Positions 8,736 through 17,690 of a stretch of DNA of 64,000 nucleotides are shown here, piece after piece. Under the pieces are notes generated by a model that was not told the DNA's origin, searched no databases, and was given only the letters and a program-made list of their open reading frames with translations. The DNA is from Dyella sp. C9 (lineage in GTDB: Bacteria; Pseudomonadota; Gammaproteobacteria; Xanthomonadales; Rhodanobacteraceae). The DNA is taken from positions 69,241 to 133,240 of the forward strand of contig NZ_QIRF01000004.1 in the NCBI RefSeq assembly GCF_003332825.1. The letters run 5' to 3'. The first letter of the stretch is position 1. Each line of letters begins with the position of its first letter. Made by a program: the position numbers and the translations under genes.

Positions 8736-11042
8736 ATGCGAATGACCCGTCGCCTGCTGTGCCTTGCCCTGTGCGGCCTTGCCGCCGCCGCCCACGGAAG
8801 CGGCGCCCGTCCGCTGGACCTCATCCCGATGCCCGCCCAGGTGGCGCCCGCCGATGGCGTGTTCGCCGTCGATGCCGCGACGCCGATCGTGGTCGACGCC
8901 GATGACGTCGACGCCCGCCGCGCCGCCGACTATCTCGCCGGCCTCACCAGCCGCACGCGGCATCTGTCGTTGCAGGTGAAGACCGCGCCCGTGCAGGGTC
9001 CGTCCATCGTGCTGAAACGCGACCCGCAGGCGCCGCTGGCCAGTGACGAGGGCTACCAGCTCGACGTCACCCCGCAGGGCATCCGCATCGTGGCGCGTGG
9101 CGAGGCGGGGCTTTTCTATGGCGCCGTCACTGCCTGGCAGCTGTTGTCTTCAGACCAGGGCACGGGTGACGTGCGGGTGGGTGCCGTACACATCCAGGAC
9201 CAGCCACGCTTTGCGTGGCGTGGTTTCATGCTCGACTCCTGCCGTCACTTCCAGACGCCGGACGAAGTTCGCACCCTGATCGACCAGATGGCCCAGCACA
9301 AGCTCAACGTGCTGCACTGGCACCTCACGGATGACCAGGGGTGGCGCATCGAGATCAAGCGTTACCCCGAGCTGACCCGCATCGGTGCCTGGCGAACCCC
9401 GCCCGATGCCGGGCAGGACGGCGAACCCAAGCGCTACGGCGGCTTCTACACGCAGGACGAGATCCGCGCGATCGTGGCCTATGCGCGCGACCGCCACATC
9501 ACCGTGGTGCCGGAGATCGACATGCCGGGCCATGCGCAGGCCGCAGTGGCCTCGTATCCCGCACTGGGCGTGACCGGCAAGCGTCCGCCGGTATCGCCCG
9601 ATTGGGGCGTGCATCCCTATCTGTACAACGTCGACGACGCCACGGTCGAGTTCCTGCACAACGTGCTGGATGAAGTGATGGCGCTATTTCCGTCCACCTA
9701 TATCCACGTGGGCGGCGACGAGGCGGTGAAGGACCAGTGGCAGGCTTCGCCCGCCGTGCAGGCGCGCATCAAGTCGCTGGGCCTGAAGAACGAAGACCAG
9801 CTGCAGAGCTGGCTGATCGGCCAGATGGGCCAGTACCTCAATGCCCATGGCCGACGCCTGATCGGCTGGGACGAGATTCTCGAAGGTGGCCTGCCGGCCA
9901 GCGCCACCGTGATGTCGTGGCGGGGCACGCAGGGCGCCATCGATGCCGCGAAACTGGGCCACGACGTGGTGCTTTCACCGGCGCCCCAGTTGTATCTGGA
10001 CCAGATGCAGAGCGATCTGCCCGACGAGACCACCGGCCGGCTGCCGTCGATGTCGCTGCAGAGCTACTACGCCTTCGAGCCGGTGCCCAAGGAGCTGGAC
10101 GCCGCCCAGGCTGCGCACGTGCTGGGCGTGCAGGCCAACATGTGGACCGAGCACATGCCTACGCTGCGCCACGTCGAACATGCCGTGTTCCCGCGCCTGG
10201 ACGCCCTGGCCGAAGCCGCATGGACGCCAGCGGCGGTACGCGACTGGCACGGTTTCCTCGAACGCCTGCCGGCACAGCTCGCGCGCTATCGCATGCAGGA
10301 CATCGGGTACGCGGACAGTGCCTTCGCCGCGTCGATCGAGGTCGACCGTAACGCCGCACTGCGTTCCGGCCATGCAGCGGTGATGCTTTCCAACCAGGCA
10401 AGTTTCGGCAACCTGCACTACACCACCGATGGCAGCGTGCCGAGTGCTGCGTCGCCGCTGTACGTGGCACCGTTCTCGGTGAACCTGCCGGCCACCGTCA
10501 CCGCGGTGGCGCTGGCCGACGACGGCACGCCGCTGGCCACGCCGCGCAAGCGCCTGCTCGATGCGGCCACGCTGCGCACGCGCAGCACGGGCGAGCTGGA
10601 AAACTGCCCGGGCAGCGATTTCCGCCTGCGCGTGCAGCCCACGGCCGATGCTACCAGCATGGCGCCGAGCTACCTGATCAACGTGTTCGACAACTGCCGC
10701 ATGTATCGCTCGGCCGACCTCGATGGCATTGCCGGCATTCGGGTGGATACGGCGCGCCTGCCGCGCAACTACCAGTTGGCGCATGACGCCAAGCTGGTGG
10801 CGGTGCACAAGGGCAGTACGCCGCAGGGTGAACTGGTGGTGCGGCTGGACAGCTGCAAGGGCAAGACGCTGGCCACGCTGCCGCTGCCCAGGGACGGCAG
10901 CAAGACCTTCACCCTGCAGGGCAACCTGGCCAGGCAGGCGGGTGTGCACGACCTGTGCCTGGTATTCACCTCGCCCAACAGCGGTCCGCTGTATGGCATC
11001 GGTGAAGCCCAGCTGTTGCCGGTGGCCGGGGGCGCCCAGTGA
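8736..11042 (+). CDS. GH20 beta-N-acetylhexosaminidase, exported
   Basis: The enzyme removes terminal GlcNAc or GalNAc from oligosaccharides such as chitobiose by substrate-assisted catalysis. It is 768 residues long from ATG 8736, with GGAG 11 nt upstream, and starts with a signal peptide (MRMTRRLLCLALCGLAAAAHGSG). An N-terminal GH20b-like domain precedes the catalytic barrel, which contains HWHLTDDQGWRIEIKRYP and the catalytic pair Asp328-Glu329 in HVGGDEAVKDQW. The C-terminal 200 residues include a chitobiase-type segment (FGNLHYTTDGSVPSAASPLY). The next gene overlaps by 4 nt, so the two are translationally coupled. It most likely works in the periplasm or at the outer surface. Confidence 0.95.
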   Translation: MRMTRRLLCLALCGLAAAAHGSGARPLDLIPMPAQVAPADGVFAVDAATPIVVDADDVDARRAADYLAGLTSRTRHLSLQVKTAPVQGPSIVLKRDPQAPLASDEGYQLDVTPQGIRIVARGEAGLFYGAVTAWQLLSSDQGTGDVRVGAVHIQDQPRFAWRGFMLDSCRHFQTPDEVRTLIDQMAQHKLNVLHWHLTDDQGWRIEIKRYPELTRIGAWRTPPDAGQDGEPKRYGGFYTQDEIRAIVAYARDRHITVVPEIDMPGHAQAAVASYPALGVTGKRPPVSPDWGVHPYLYNVDDATVEFLHNVLDEVMALFPSTYIHVGGDEAVKDQWQASPAVQARIKSLGLKNEDQLQSWLIGQMGQYLNAHGRRLIGWDEILEGGLPASATVMSWRGTQGAIDAAKLGHDVVLSPAPQLYLDQMQSDLPDETTGRLPSMSLQSYYAFEPVPKELDAAQAAHVLGVQANMWTEHMPTLRHVEHAVFPRLDALAEAAWTPAAVRDWHGFLERLPAQLARYRMQDIGYADSAFAASIEVDRNAALRSGHAAVMLSNQASFGNLHYTTDGSVPSAASPLYVAPFSVNLPATVTAVALADDGTPLATPRKRLLDAATLRTRSTGELENCPGSDFRLRVQPTADATSMAPSYLINVFDNCRMYRSADLDGIAGIRVDTARLPRNYQLAHDAKLVAVHKGSTPQGELVVRLDSCKGKTLATLPLPRDGSKTFTLQGNLARQAGVHDLCLVFTSPNSGPLYGIGEAQLLPVAGGAQ

Positions 11043-12112
11043 ACAACGCGCTGCGTCGCCTGGCCTCGGTCGATGCTTTGCGTGGATGTACGGTCGCCCT
11101 GATGCTGCTGGTCAACGATCCCGGCGACTGGGATCACGTGTACTGGCCGCTGGAGCACGCCGAATGGAACGGCTGCACGCCCACCGATCTGGTGTTTCCG
11201 TTCTTTCTGTTCGTGGTGGGCGTGTCGATCGCGCTGGCGATCGGCCCGCGGGTGGAGCAGGGCGCCGACAAGGGCAGTCTGATGCGCGGGGCGCTGAAGC
11301 GTGCGCTGCGCATCGTGCTGCTGGGCGTGGCGATCAATGTGCTGGCGTGGCTGGTTATGCCGGGTGCACACCTGCGCTTTCCGGGCGTGCTGCAGCGCAT
11401 TGGCCTTTGCTTCGCCGGGGCGGCGGCGTTCGCCATCTACACGCGTGCGAGGCTGCAATGGATCGTCATCGTGGCCATCCTGCTCGGCTACTGGGGCCTG
11501 CTGCTGGCGGGCGGTACGCTGGAGCCCTTCGTCAACATCGTCAGTCGCATCGACTATGCGCTGTTCGGCCGCTTCGTCTACCTGATCGATCCACTGAGCG
11601 GCCTGGGCCATGATCCGGAAGGGCTGCCGGGCTGCCTGCCTTCGCTGGCCACCTGCCTGCTTGGCCTGCGCGCCGGCCACTGGCTGCGTGAGGAGAACGT
11701 GCCGCGCCTGCTCGGCGCGGGCGTGCTGTCGGTGCTGCTGGGCCTGGCCTGGTCGTTGGTGCTTCCGCTCAACAAGAACCTGTGGACGCCGTCGTTCGTG
11801 TTGTGGACGGGTGGCTGGGCCATGCTGGCGCTGGTGCTGTTCCACGTGCTGGTGGACCGGCGCGGCTGGCCGGCGATCGGGCGCCGCTTCGGCATGAATG
11901 CCGTCGCGGCGTACGCCGGTTCGGAGCTGATGCAGATCCTGCTGCCGGGCCTGGGTATCCAGGAGCCGCTCTACCAGCATGCCTTTGCCGGCTGGATCAC
12001 GCCGTTGGCCGGGCCCTATGTGGCGTCGCTGGCCTTTGCACTGGCGTTCGTCGCGGTGTGGTGGATGATCGTGTACGCGATGGACCGCAGGCGCATCTAC
12101 CTGAAGCTGTGA
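11039..12112 (+). CDS. nagX: NagX-like membrane protein (heparan-alpha-glucosaminide N-acetyltransferase family)
   Basis: This is a 357-residue integral membrane protein with about ten hydrophobic helices. It carries the family signature PLEHAEWNGCTPTDLVFPFFLFVVGVS near residues 39-65; the histidine in it matches the reactive histidine region of the human lysosomal acetyltransferase. Bacterial relatives often sit in GlcNAc/chitin utilization loci and are called NagX, though their reaction is not settled. GTG 11039 overlaps the stop of the GH20 gene (GTGA), so the two should be made together. It probably helps hexosamine cross or be modified at the inner membrane (inference). Confidence 0.82.
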   Translation: MNNALRRLASVDALRGCTVALMLLVNDPGDWDHVYWPLEHAEWNGCTPTDLVFPFFLFVVGVSIALAIGPRVEQGADKGSLMRGALKRALRIVLLGVAINVLAWLVMPGAHLRFPGVLQRIGLCFAGAAAFAIYTRARLQWIVIVAILLGYWGLLLAGGTLEPFVNIVSRIDYALFGRFVYLIDPLSGLGHDPEGLPGCLPSLATCLLGLRAGHWLREENVPRLLGAGVLSVLLGLAWSLVLPLNKNLWTPSFVLWTGGWAMLALVLFHVLVDRRGWPAIGRRFGMNAVAAYAGSELMQILLPGLGIQEPLYQHAFAGWITPLAGPYVASLAFALAFVAVWWMIVYAMDRRRIYLKL

Positions 12113-12125
12113 ATCCGCGTCGTGC

Positions 12126-13517
12126 TCAGTAGGCCTCGCCCGCATCCGCGTGGTCGGCCCAGAGTTCGCGGCCGCCGGCCATGCGCACGCGGTTGCCGCC
12201 GCTTTTCTTGACCTGGTACATCGCGTAGTCGGCGGCGCGGGTGAGTTCACGGGCATCCTTGCCGTGACGCGGATAGGTCGCGATGCCGATGCTGGGCGAC
12301 ACCCGCAGCTGATGCCCCGCCAGCTCAAAAGGCTCGTCCAGGGCCGAGCGCAGTTTCTCGGCGACAGCCACGCTGTCTGCCGGCGACTGAAGGTGGCTCA
12401 GCAGTACCACGAACTCGTCGCCACCCACGCGTCCGACCACGTCGACCTCGCGCAGGTGGCCGCGGATGCGTTCGGCTACCTTGCACAACAACTGGTCGCC
12501 TACGTCGTGGCCGTGGCGGTCGTTGACCTGCTTGAACTCGTCCAGGTCCATGTAGAGCAAGGCCAGGTTGCCGCCAAAGCGCGCGACCTGTTCCAGTGCG
12601 GACTCGAATTGCTGGTAGAACAGGTCACGATTGGCCAGGTCGGTCAGCGGATCATGGCGGGCGATGTGGTGCAGCCGTGCCTCGGCCTGCTTGCGTTCGA
12701 TCGCCGAGGCCACCTGGGTGGAGACGAACTGCAGCAGTTCCTTGTCGGCATCGGTATAGCGCGTGGCGTCGGAATAGCTTTGCACCACCAGCGCACCCAC
12801 GGTGCTGTTGCGCGATACCAGCGGCACGCCCAGCCAGTGCAGCGCATCGGTGCCGTGCAGGGGCAGGTCGGGTGCTGGCGGGGTGGCCGGCGTCAGCAGC
12901 AGCGGCTGGCCGCTGCGGATCAGCTGCGCGGTGAGTGTGCCCGAATCAAGTGCGTGGGTGGGCGGCGCGGCGTCCCGTTCGTCCACGAAATAGGGAAAGC
13001 TCAGCGCGTCATGCTCGGCGTCGTACAGCGCCACGAAGAAATTCGGCGCCGGCAGCAGCCCGCCGATGATGTGGTGGATCTGTTCGAACAGCGCCGGCAG
13101 GTTGTCGGTGGCATGCGCCGCCTCGGAGATCGCATGCAGGGCAGTGGTCATCGACTCCGCCCGCTTGAGCGCGGTGATGTCGCGCGCCACGGCGATACGC
13201 ACCTGGTCAGGCTCCGACCAGCGTGCCGACCACATGATGTGCACCACCTTGCCGTCCTTGCGGATGTAGCGGTTCTGGAAGTGCGGTTGTGGCTGGCCGG
13301 CCATGATCGCCGCCGCCGTCTGCAGGGTCAGTTCGCGATCGTCCGGGTGCACCAGCTCGATCATCGGGCGCCCGATCACGTCGGCCGGGGCGTAGCCGAA
13401 GATGCGTTCGTAGGCGGCGCTGACGAACACGTAACGGCCTTCCGCGTCGACCACGCAGATCGCATCCCACAGCAAATCCAGGATCTTGTTGAGCGGGGTG
13501 ATCGCGGGGGTTTCCAT
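12126..13517 (-). CDS. PAS-GAF-GGDEF diguanylate cyclase
   Basis: This 463-residue signalling protein should make cyclic di-GMP from two GTP. A PAS domain covers about residues 8-120 (DAICVVDAEGRYVFVSAAYERIFGY; PAC tail RDITALKRAE). A GAF domain covers about 125-280 (FFVALYDAEHD, LGVPLVSRNSTVGALVVQS), and the GGDEF domain about 285-450. The active-site motif GRVGGDEFVVLL is intact, as is the DPLTDLANRDLF start of the domain. There is no EAL domain and no signal peptide or membrane span, so it is likely cytosolic. It is convergent with nagX and divergent from the DUF202 gene. Confidence 0.93.
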   Translation of the reverse strand: METPAITPLNKILDLLWDAICVVDAEGRYVFVSAAYERIFGYAPADVIGRPMIELVHPDDRELTLQTAAAIMAGQPQPHFQNRYIRKDGKVVHIMWSARWSEPDQVRIAVARDITALKRAESMTTALHAISEAAHATDNLPALFEQIHHIIGGLLPAPNFFVALYDAEHDALSFPYFVDERDAAPPTHALDSGTLTAQLIRSGQPLLLTPATPPAPDLPLHGTDALHWLGVPLVSRNSTVGALVVQSYSDATRYTDADKELLQFVSTQVASAIERKQAEARLHHIARHDPLTDLANRDLFYQQFESALEQVARFGGNLALLYMDLDEFKQVNDRHGHDVGDQLLCKVAERIRGHLREVDVVGRVGGDEFVVLLSHLQSPADSVAVAEKLRSALDEPFELAGHQLRVSPSIGIATYPRHGKDARELTRAADYAMYQVKKSGGNRVRMAGGRELWADHADAGEAY

Positions 13518-13855
13518 CGGCCTATCTGTCTGCGCTGCCCGTGGGGTTCCGGTAGGTCACAGGGAAGACAGGCAAGATGCGTGCCGCGGCATGACGATCA
13601 CGTCGACAAGCCATCGACGAGGAATTCCTGGGCGCTTGGCGAGGGCTGCTGTACATGGCTCGGGCGCAAAACGGGGCACCTGGCGGTGTGCGAGGGCAAT
13701 AGCACTATAGGCCGCTTGCCCGCTGCGGGGTGACACGCTGGGCCGGGACGGTGCCGCAACGGGTCACCTGCGGTGGCGAATGCACCGCTACGGTGCAGGG
13801 GATGTTGTATGGTCTGAACCCGGCGTGGCGACGCCGACACTGCCCGGGGTGATCC
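13518..13855. other. 338-base gap without a gene
   Basis: This is the divergent spacer between the cyclase and the DUF202 gene and should hold promoters for both. The only clear structure is a short hairpin, TGCACCG-CTA-CGGTGCA, at 13781-13797. I see no convincing coding frame. Confidence 0.5.
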
Positions 13856-14239
13856 GTGATTCCTCACTACACCGACCATTCGGCCAACGAACGCACCTAC
13901 CTGGCCTGGGTGCGTACCGCGATCTCGGTGATGGCGTTCGGTTTCCTGCTTGAGCGTTTCGATATCTTCCTGATGTACGCGTCCAGGTCCGCTTCGCGAG
14001 AAATTGCGGGCCTCCACACGCACGCCTCGGAATGGCTGGGGCTGGGCCTGTTGCTGGTGGGGGCGCTGATCATCGTGGGCGCGTCGCACCGGTTCTACCG
14101 CAACCGGCGAGCGATCGAGGCCGCCGAGATATCGCCCTACGGCGGCAACTGGAGCGCGCGCATCATGGCGACGCTGCTGATCGTGATGGCCTTGTTCCTG
14201 GTGCTGTACGTGGCGCGGCAGATCGCGGTGCTCAGCTAA
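13856..14239 (+). CDS. YidH/DUF202 family inner-membrane protein
   Basis: This is a 127-residue protein with three hydrophobic segments: about residues 17-40, 55-77 and 100-122. The N-terminal NERTYLAWVRTAISVMAFGFLLERF is the DUF202 signature. The family has no established biochemical role. The chosen start is GTG 13856, which keeps the conserved N-terminus complete; GGGG lies about 6-9 nt upstream. Confidence 0.88.
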   Translation: MIPHYTDHSANERTYLAWVRTAISVMAFGFLLERFDIFLMYASRSASREIAGLHTHASEWLGLGLLLVGALIIVGASHRFYRNRRAIEAAEISPYGGNWSARIMATLLIVMALFLVLYVARQIAVLS

Positions 14240-14321
14240 GCGCGCATTCTTTACGCGTTCTATATGGAAACGACACCGGGCCACATCGATTCTTTATGGA
14301 ACGCCGCCGGACAATGGCGGC

Positions 14322-14567
14322 ATGAAGACGATCCCGCGTCCGCTTTCGTATTCGCAACGCCTCCGTAGCCTCGGCGTGGTGGTGGCAGCGCTGGTATTCC
14401 TGGTTGCCGTGGCCCGCCTGCTGGCCGGTGCCGGCGAGGATGTCGGCCTGTGGCGCGGCCTGGCGCTCAGTTCGCTGTACATCGGTTTTTGCCTCACCCA
14501 GCGGCGCCTGTTCACCCGTGCGCCGCCCGCCGCCCGGGTACGAACGCGCCTGCGCATGCCCCGCTGA
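14322..14567 (+). CDS. small putative membrane protein, function unknown
   Basis: This 81-residue frame has a hydrophobic segment at about residues 17-36 and a second at about 44-58, then a basic tail (RTRLRMPR). I recognise no family. It lies 82 nt after the DUF202 gene on the same strand and ends just before a large inverted repeat. The ribosome site is weak, and it might be a spurious frame. Confidence 0.45.
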   Translation: MKTIPRPLSYSQRLRSLGVVVAALVFLVAVARLLAGAGEDVGLWRGLALSSLYIGFCLTQRRLFTRAPPAARVRTRLRMPR

Positions 14568-14590
14568 GGCGCTGCACCGAGGTTCTCGCA

Positions 14591-14685
14591 CAAGGTGCGG
14601 AAGGCTTGCAGCCGGAGGCCGCAGGTCGGGTCAGCGGGCAGCAATCTGGTATCTGCGGCTCCGGCTGCAAACCTTCCGCACCTTG
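14591..14685. repeat. large imperfect inverted repeat (33-34 bp arms)
   Basis: The arms at 14591-14624 and 14653-14685 match with one mismatch and one extra base. The left arm begins CAAGGTGCGGAAGG and the right arm ends CCTTCCGCACCTTG; 28 bases separate them. It lies between two convergent genes, so it could act as a two-way terminator or be a REP-type element. There is no T-run. Confidence 0.85.
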
Positions 14686-14690
14686 GGTTT

Positions 14691-15725
14691 TCACGGCCCG
14701 CCGAGTCGTGTCGCCAGTGTCAGGCTGCGCGGTGCGGCGAGGCCGCCAAAACGCGTGTCGATCTGCTGCAGCCGCTGGCGTGCCTCGTCGTCGCTGCCAC
14801 GCTGGATCAGTGCCTGGACCTGGTCGAGCTGGGCGGACAGTTCCCCGTCGAGGTGTTGTCGGCAGGCGGCCAGCGTGGCGGGCTCGCCCGCATGGTGCTC
14901 ATCCAGCGAGGCCAGCGCGCGCTGCAGCGAGGCGGGACTGGCCAGATCGTGGCCGGTCCATGCCATCGACTCCACGTCGATGTCGGTGACGCATGCATCC
15001 TTCAATGACTGGCGACTTTGCCGATCGGTGTCCTGGTGGTAGGTGTCCTGCTGCCCGGTGAGGTACACCACGCGCGTGGTGGTCTGGAACTGTTCCAGCA
15101 GTTCGCGCGGCGGCAGCGGTATCTGCACGCCGATGGCATCGCTGCCGGCGTCGAGCAAGGCGCCGTGGAACAGGTCCGGATAACCCAGCGCCAGCCTCAG
15201 CGCCACCCGCGAGCCGCCCGAGAAGCCACCGACATAGACGCGCCGCGGATCGACCCGGTAAAGCGCCATCACGTTGCTGGCCGCCAGCAGCGCCAGCGGC
15301 TCGCGCCGGTCCAGCACGTTGGCGTCGTTGCCTGCATTGGCCGGCGTCACCAGGATCACGCCCTGCCGCTCCAGCACGTCGATCCATGCAGGCGGTACGC
15401 GCGCCTCGTTCCACGGCGGCACGAACACCAGCAGCGCATAGCCGTGGTCGGGCATGCGGCCGGGCACATACAGGGCGAAGCGCTCGCGGGCCAGATCCAC
15501 CGGCTGTTCCTGGATGGTCGCGCCGGTGGCCGCGGCCTGTTGCTGCAGGCGCCGCGCATTGAGCGGGGACACCAGCCGCCGCGCCAGTTCGCTGCTGCCG
15601 GACAGCGGCGAATAGGCGTCGAACACCACGTTGTCGTGCAGGCCGGTGGGTGCGTCCGCGGCGGGGCCCGCCGCCGCCCACGACAGCAGCCATGCGCAAG
15701 CCAGCCTCCGGCAATGACGGCCCAT
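14691..15725 (-). CDS. exported alpha/beta hydrolase, esterase or depolymerase type
   Basis: This 344-residue protein has a signal peptide (CRRLACAWLLSWAAAGPAADA) and an alpha/beta-hydrolase core. The nucleophile elbow is GGFSGGSR, following VDPRRVYVGGFSGGSR, as in PHB-depolymerase/feruloyl-esterase-like enzymes. YALLVFVPPWNE fits the oxyanion region, and MAWTGHDLAS contains the likely catalytic histidine. The C-terminal 70 residues are alpha-helical and rich in Gln and Asp, outside the usual fold. Substrate cannot be read from the sequence. Confidence 0.8.
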   Translation of the reverse strand: MGRHCRRLACAWLLSWAAAGPAADAPTGLHDNVVFDAYSPLSGSSELARRLVSPLNARRLQQQAAATGATIQEQPVDLARERFALYVPGRMPDHGYALLVFVPPWNEARVPPAWIDVLERQGVILVTPANAGNDANVLDRREPLALLAASNVMALYRVDPRRVYVGGFSGGSRVALRLALGYPDLFHGALLDAGSDAIGVQIPLPPRELLEQFQTTTRVVYLTGQQDTYHQDTDRQSRQSLKDACVTDIDVESMAWTGHDLASPASLQRALASLDEHHAGEPATLAACRQHLDGELSAQLDQVQALIQRGSDDEARQRLQQIDTRFGGLAAPRSLTLATRLGGP

Positions 15726-15757
15726 GCCGCGAGGCTAGCACCCGCTCCGGGTGGCGG

Positions 15758-15775
15758 TTGTCATCGCAATTTCTT
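15758..15775 (+). promoter_or_regulatory. weak Pho-box-like site upstream of alkaline phosphatase
   Basis: TTGTCAT-CGCA-ATTTCTT has the 7-4-7 layout of a Pho box. The first half matches CTGTCAT in 6 of 7 positions and the second in 4 of 7. It lies about 50 nt before the start codon. Similar layouts precede both TonB receptors of this locus. Confidence 0.3.
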
Positions 15776-15823
15776 GCGCAATCCCTATGATCGGGGGCTC
15801 ACTGCCCACCATCGAGGTTGTCC

Positions 15824-17569
15824 ATGATTGTTTCGCCGCCTGCACGCCGTGCCCTGTTGCTGGCTTCATTGGTGATGTTGAGTGCCTGCGCGAGCCAGGC
15901 ACCTTCGCCATCGTCCATGCCGGCAAGCGTGGACGTGCCGGCGATCCAGCGGCCGGATGGCGAGACACCGCAGTGGTGGTTCCGCAGCGGCGCGGCGGCG
16001 GCGAACCGGCTGGCCGCCCAGGCCAACACCGGTGGCCAGCGCGCCAAAAACGTGATCGTGTTCCTCGGCGACGGCATGAGCCTGACCACGGTCGCCGCCG
16101 CGCACGTGCGCGCGGGGCAGCTCAAGGGCGTGGATGGCGAAAGCTACCGGCTGAGCTTCGAGCAGTTTCCGTTCAGCGCCTTGAGCCGCACCTACGAAAC
16201 CGACCAGCAGACGCCTGACTCCGCTGGCACCATGACCGCGATCATGAGCGGCGTGAAGACGCGTGGCGGTTTCATCGGCATATCGCAGCTGCCGCGTCGC
16301 CAGGATTGCGCGGCCTCGCAGGGGCAGGAGCTGGTCAGCACGCTGGAGCTGGCTGCCACGGCCGGCATGAGCACCGGCGCGGTCACCACCACGCGCATCA
16401 CCCACGCCACGCCCGCCGCCACCTTTGGCCATCTGCCCGAGCGCAACTGGGAAGTGGATGCCGATCTGACGACCGAGGCCAAGGCGCAGGGCTGCAAGGA
16501 TTTCGCCGCCCAGCTGGTGGATTTCCCCGTCGCGGGCGGGCTGACCGTGGCGATGGGCGGCGGCCGCACCGAGTTCATGCTGGCCGGCGAAGACGATCCG
16601 GTGGAGCGGGGCAAGGTGGGCCAGCGGCTGGATGGCCGCGACCTCATCGCCGAATGGAAGCGCAGGCATCCGCAGGGCGCCTATGTGTGGAGTGGCCTGC
16701 AGCTGAAGTCACTGGACCTCGCGCACACGCCGCAACTGCTGGGCCTGTTCAATGCCTCGCATCTCAACTACGAACACGAGCGCGTCGGCGACAAGCTGGA
16801 CGAACCCAGCCTCGCCGAGATGACCACCAGCGCGATCGAGGTGCTCAAGCAGAACCCGAACGGTTTCTTCTTGATGGTGGAAGGCGGGCGCATCGATCAT
16901 GCGCTGCACGCCGGCAATGCCTATCGCGCGCTGGACGAAACCATTGCCTTCGCCGATGCCGTGCAGGCCGCGCTGCAGCACACCGATCCGCGCGACACGC
17001 TGATCGTGGTGACCTCCGACCACAGCCACACGCTGACCTTCGCGGGTTATCCCAAGCGCGGCAACGACATCCTCGGCCTGGTGCAGGGTCACACCGACAG
17101 CTACGACGACGAGGGCGGCGCCGGCATGGCCCGTGACGCCGCCGGCAAGCCGTACACCACGCTGGGCTTCGCCAATGGCCCCGGCTACACCGGCGCCAGC
17201 GATACGCAGCCCGAGGGCAGCAAGCAGTACCCGCACGTTGCGCATGATTACTCGCACATCACCCAGGGGCGTCCGGACCTTACCCGTGTCGATACCCGCG
17301 GCCCCGATTACATGCAGGAGTCGATCCTGCCGATGAAGGCGGAAACGCATGGCGGCGAGGATGTGGCGATCTTCGCCACCGGGCCCGGCGCGGCAGCTTT
17401 CCATGGCGAGATGGAGCAGAACACCATCTTCCACGTGATCGTGCAGCACACGCCGCGTATCCGCGACGAGCTGTGCAAGCTCGGCAGCTGCAACAGCCAG
17501 GGCGTGCCGGTGGATCGACCGGCCTACCAGGCATGGCTGCAGCAGGCCGCTACGCCGGCACCGCGTTGA
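15824..17569 (+). CDS. alkaline phosphatase, lipoprotein
   Basis: The enzyme hydrolyses phosphate monoesters outside the inner membrane. ATG 15824 follows GAGG at 6 nt and gives 581 residues. The leader RRALLLASLVMLSAC-ASQ has a lipobox, so the mature protein should be lipid-anchored. Metal and active-site motifs are present: VIVFLGDGMS, the nucleophile Ser133 in PDSAGTMTAIMSGVKT, EGGRIDHALHAGNA, VTSDHSHTLTF and ETHGGEDVAIFATGP. It opens a locus with phosphodiesterases and TonB receptors, consistent with scavenging organic phosphate. Confidence 0.95.
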   Translation: MIVSPPARRALLLASLVMLSACASQAPSPSSMPASVDVPAIQRPDGETPQWWFRSGAAAANRLAAQANTGGQRAKNVIVFLGDGMSLTTVAAAHVRAGQLKGVDGESYRLSFEQFPFSALSRTYETDQQTPDSAGTMTAIMSGVKTRGGFIGISQLPRRQDCAASQGQELVSTLELAATAGMSTGAVTTTRITHATPAATFGHLPERNWEVDADLTTEAKAQGCKDFAAQLVDFPVAGGLTVAMGGGRTEFMLAGEDDPVERGKVGQRLDGRDLIAEWKRRHPQGAYVWSGLQLKSLDLAHTPQLLGLFNASHLNYEHERVGDKLDEPSLAEMTTSAIEVLKQNPNGFFLMVEGGRIDHALHAGNAYRALDETIAFADAVQAALQHTDPRDTLIVVTSDHSHTLTFAGYPKRGNDILGLVQGHTDSYDDEGGAGMARDAAGKPYTTLGFANGPGYTGASDTQPEGSKQYPHVAHDYSHITQGRPDLTRVDTRGPDYMQESILPMKAETHGGEDVAIFATGPGAAAFHGEMEQNTIFHVIVQHTPRIRDELCKLGSCNSQGVPVDRPAYQAWLQQAATPAPR

Positions 17570-17604
17570 GCGAGGCTTGCGCGGGCCCGTCGCGTGAAAT
17601 TTCC

Positions 17605-17622
17605 GTGTAAACGTAATTTCAT
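17605..17622 (+). promoter_or_regulatory. weak Pho-box-like site upstream of receptor 3
   Basis: GTGTAAA-CGTA-ATTTCAT has a 7-4-7 layout; the halves match CTGTCAT in 4 and 5 of 7 positions. It overlaps a small inverted repeat (TGAAATT at 17595-17601 and AATTTCA at 17615-17621), so another regulator is possible. Confidence 0.28.
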
Positions 17623-17690
17623 GCGATTGCTCCAGCATCGATGGGCATCCGCCGCCGTGCGGATGTCCCTTCCCCTGGAGTTACCGCCTC

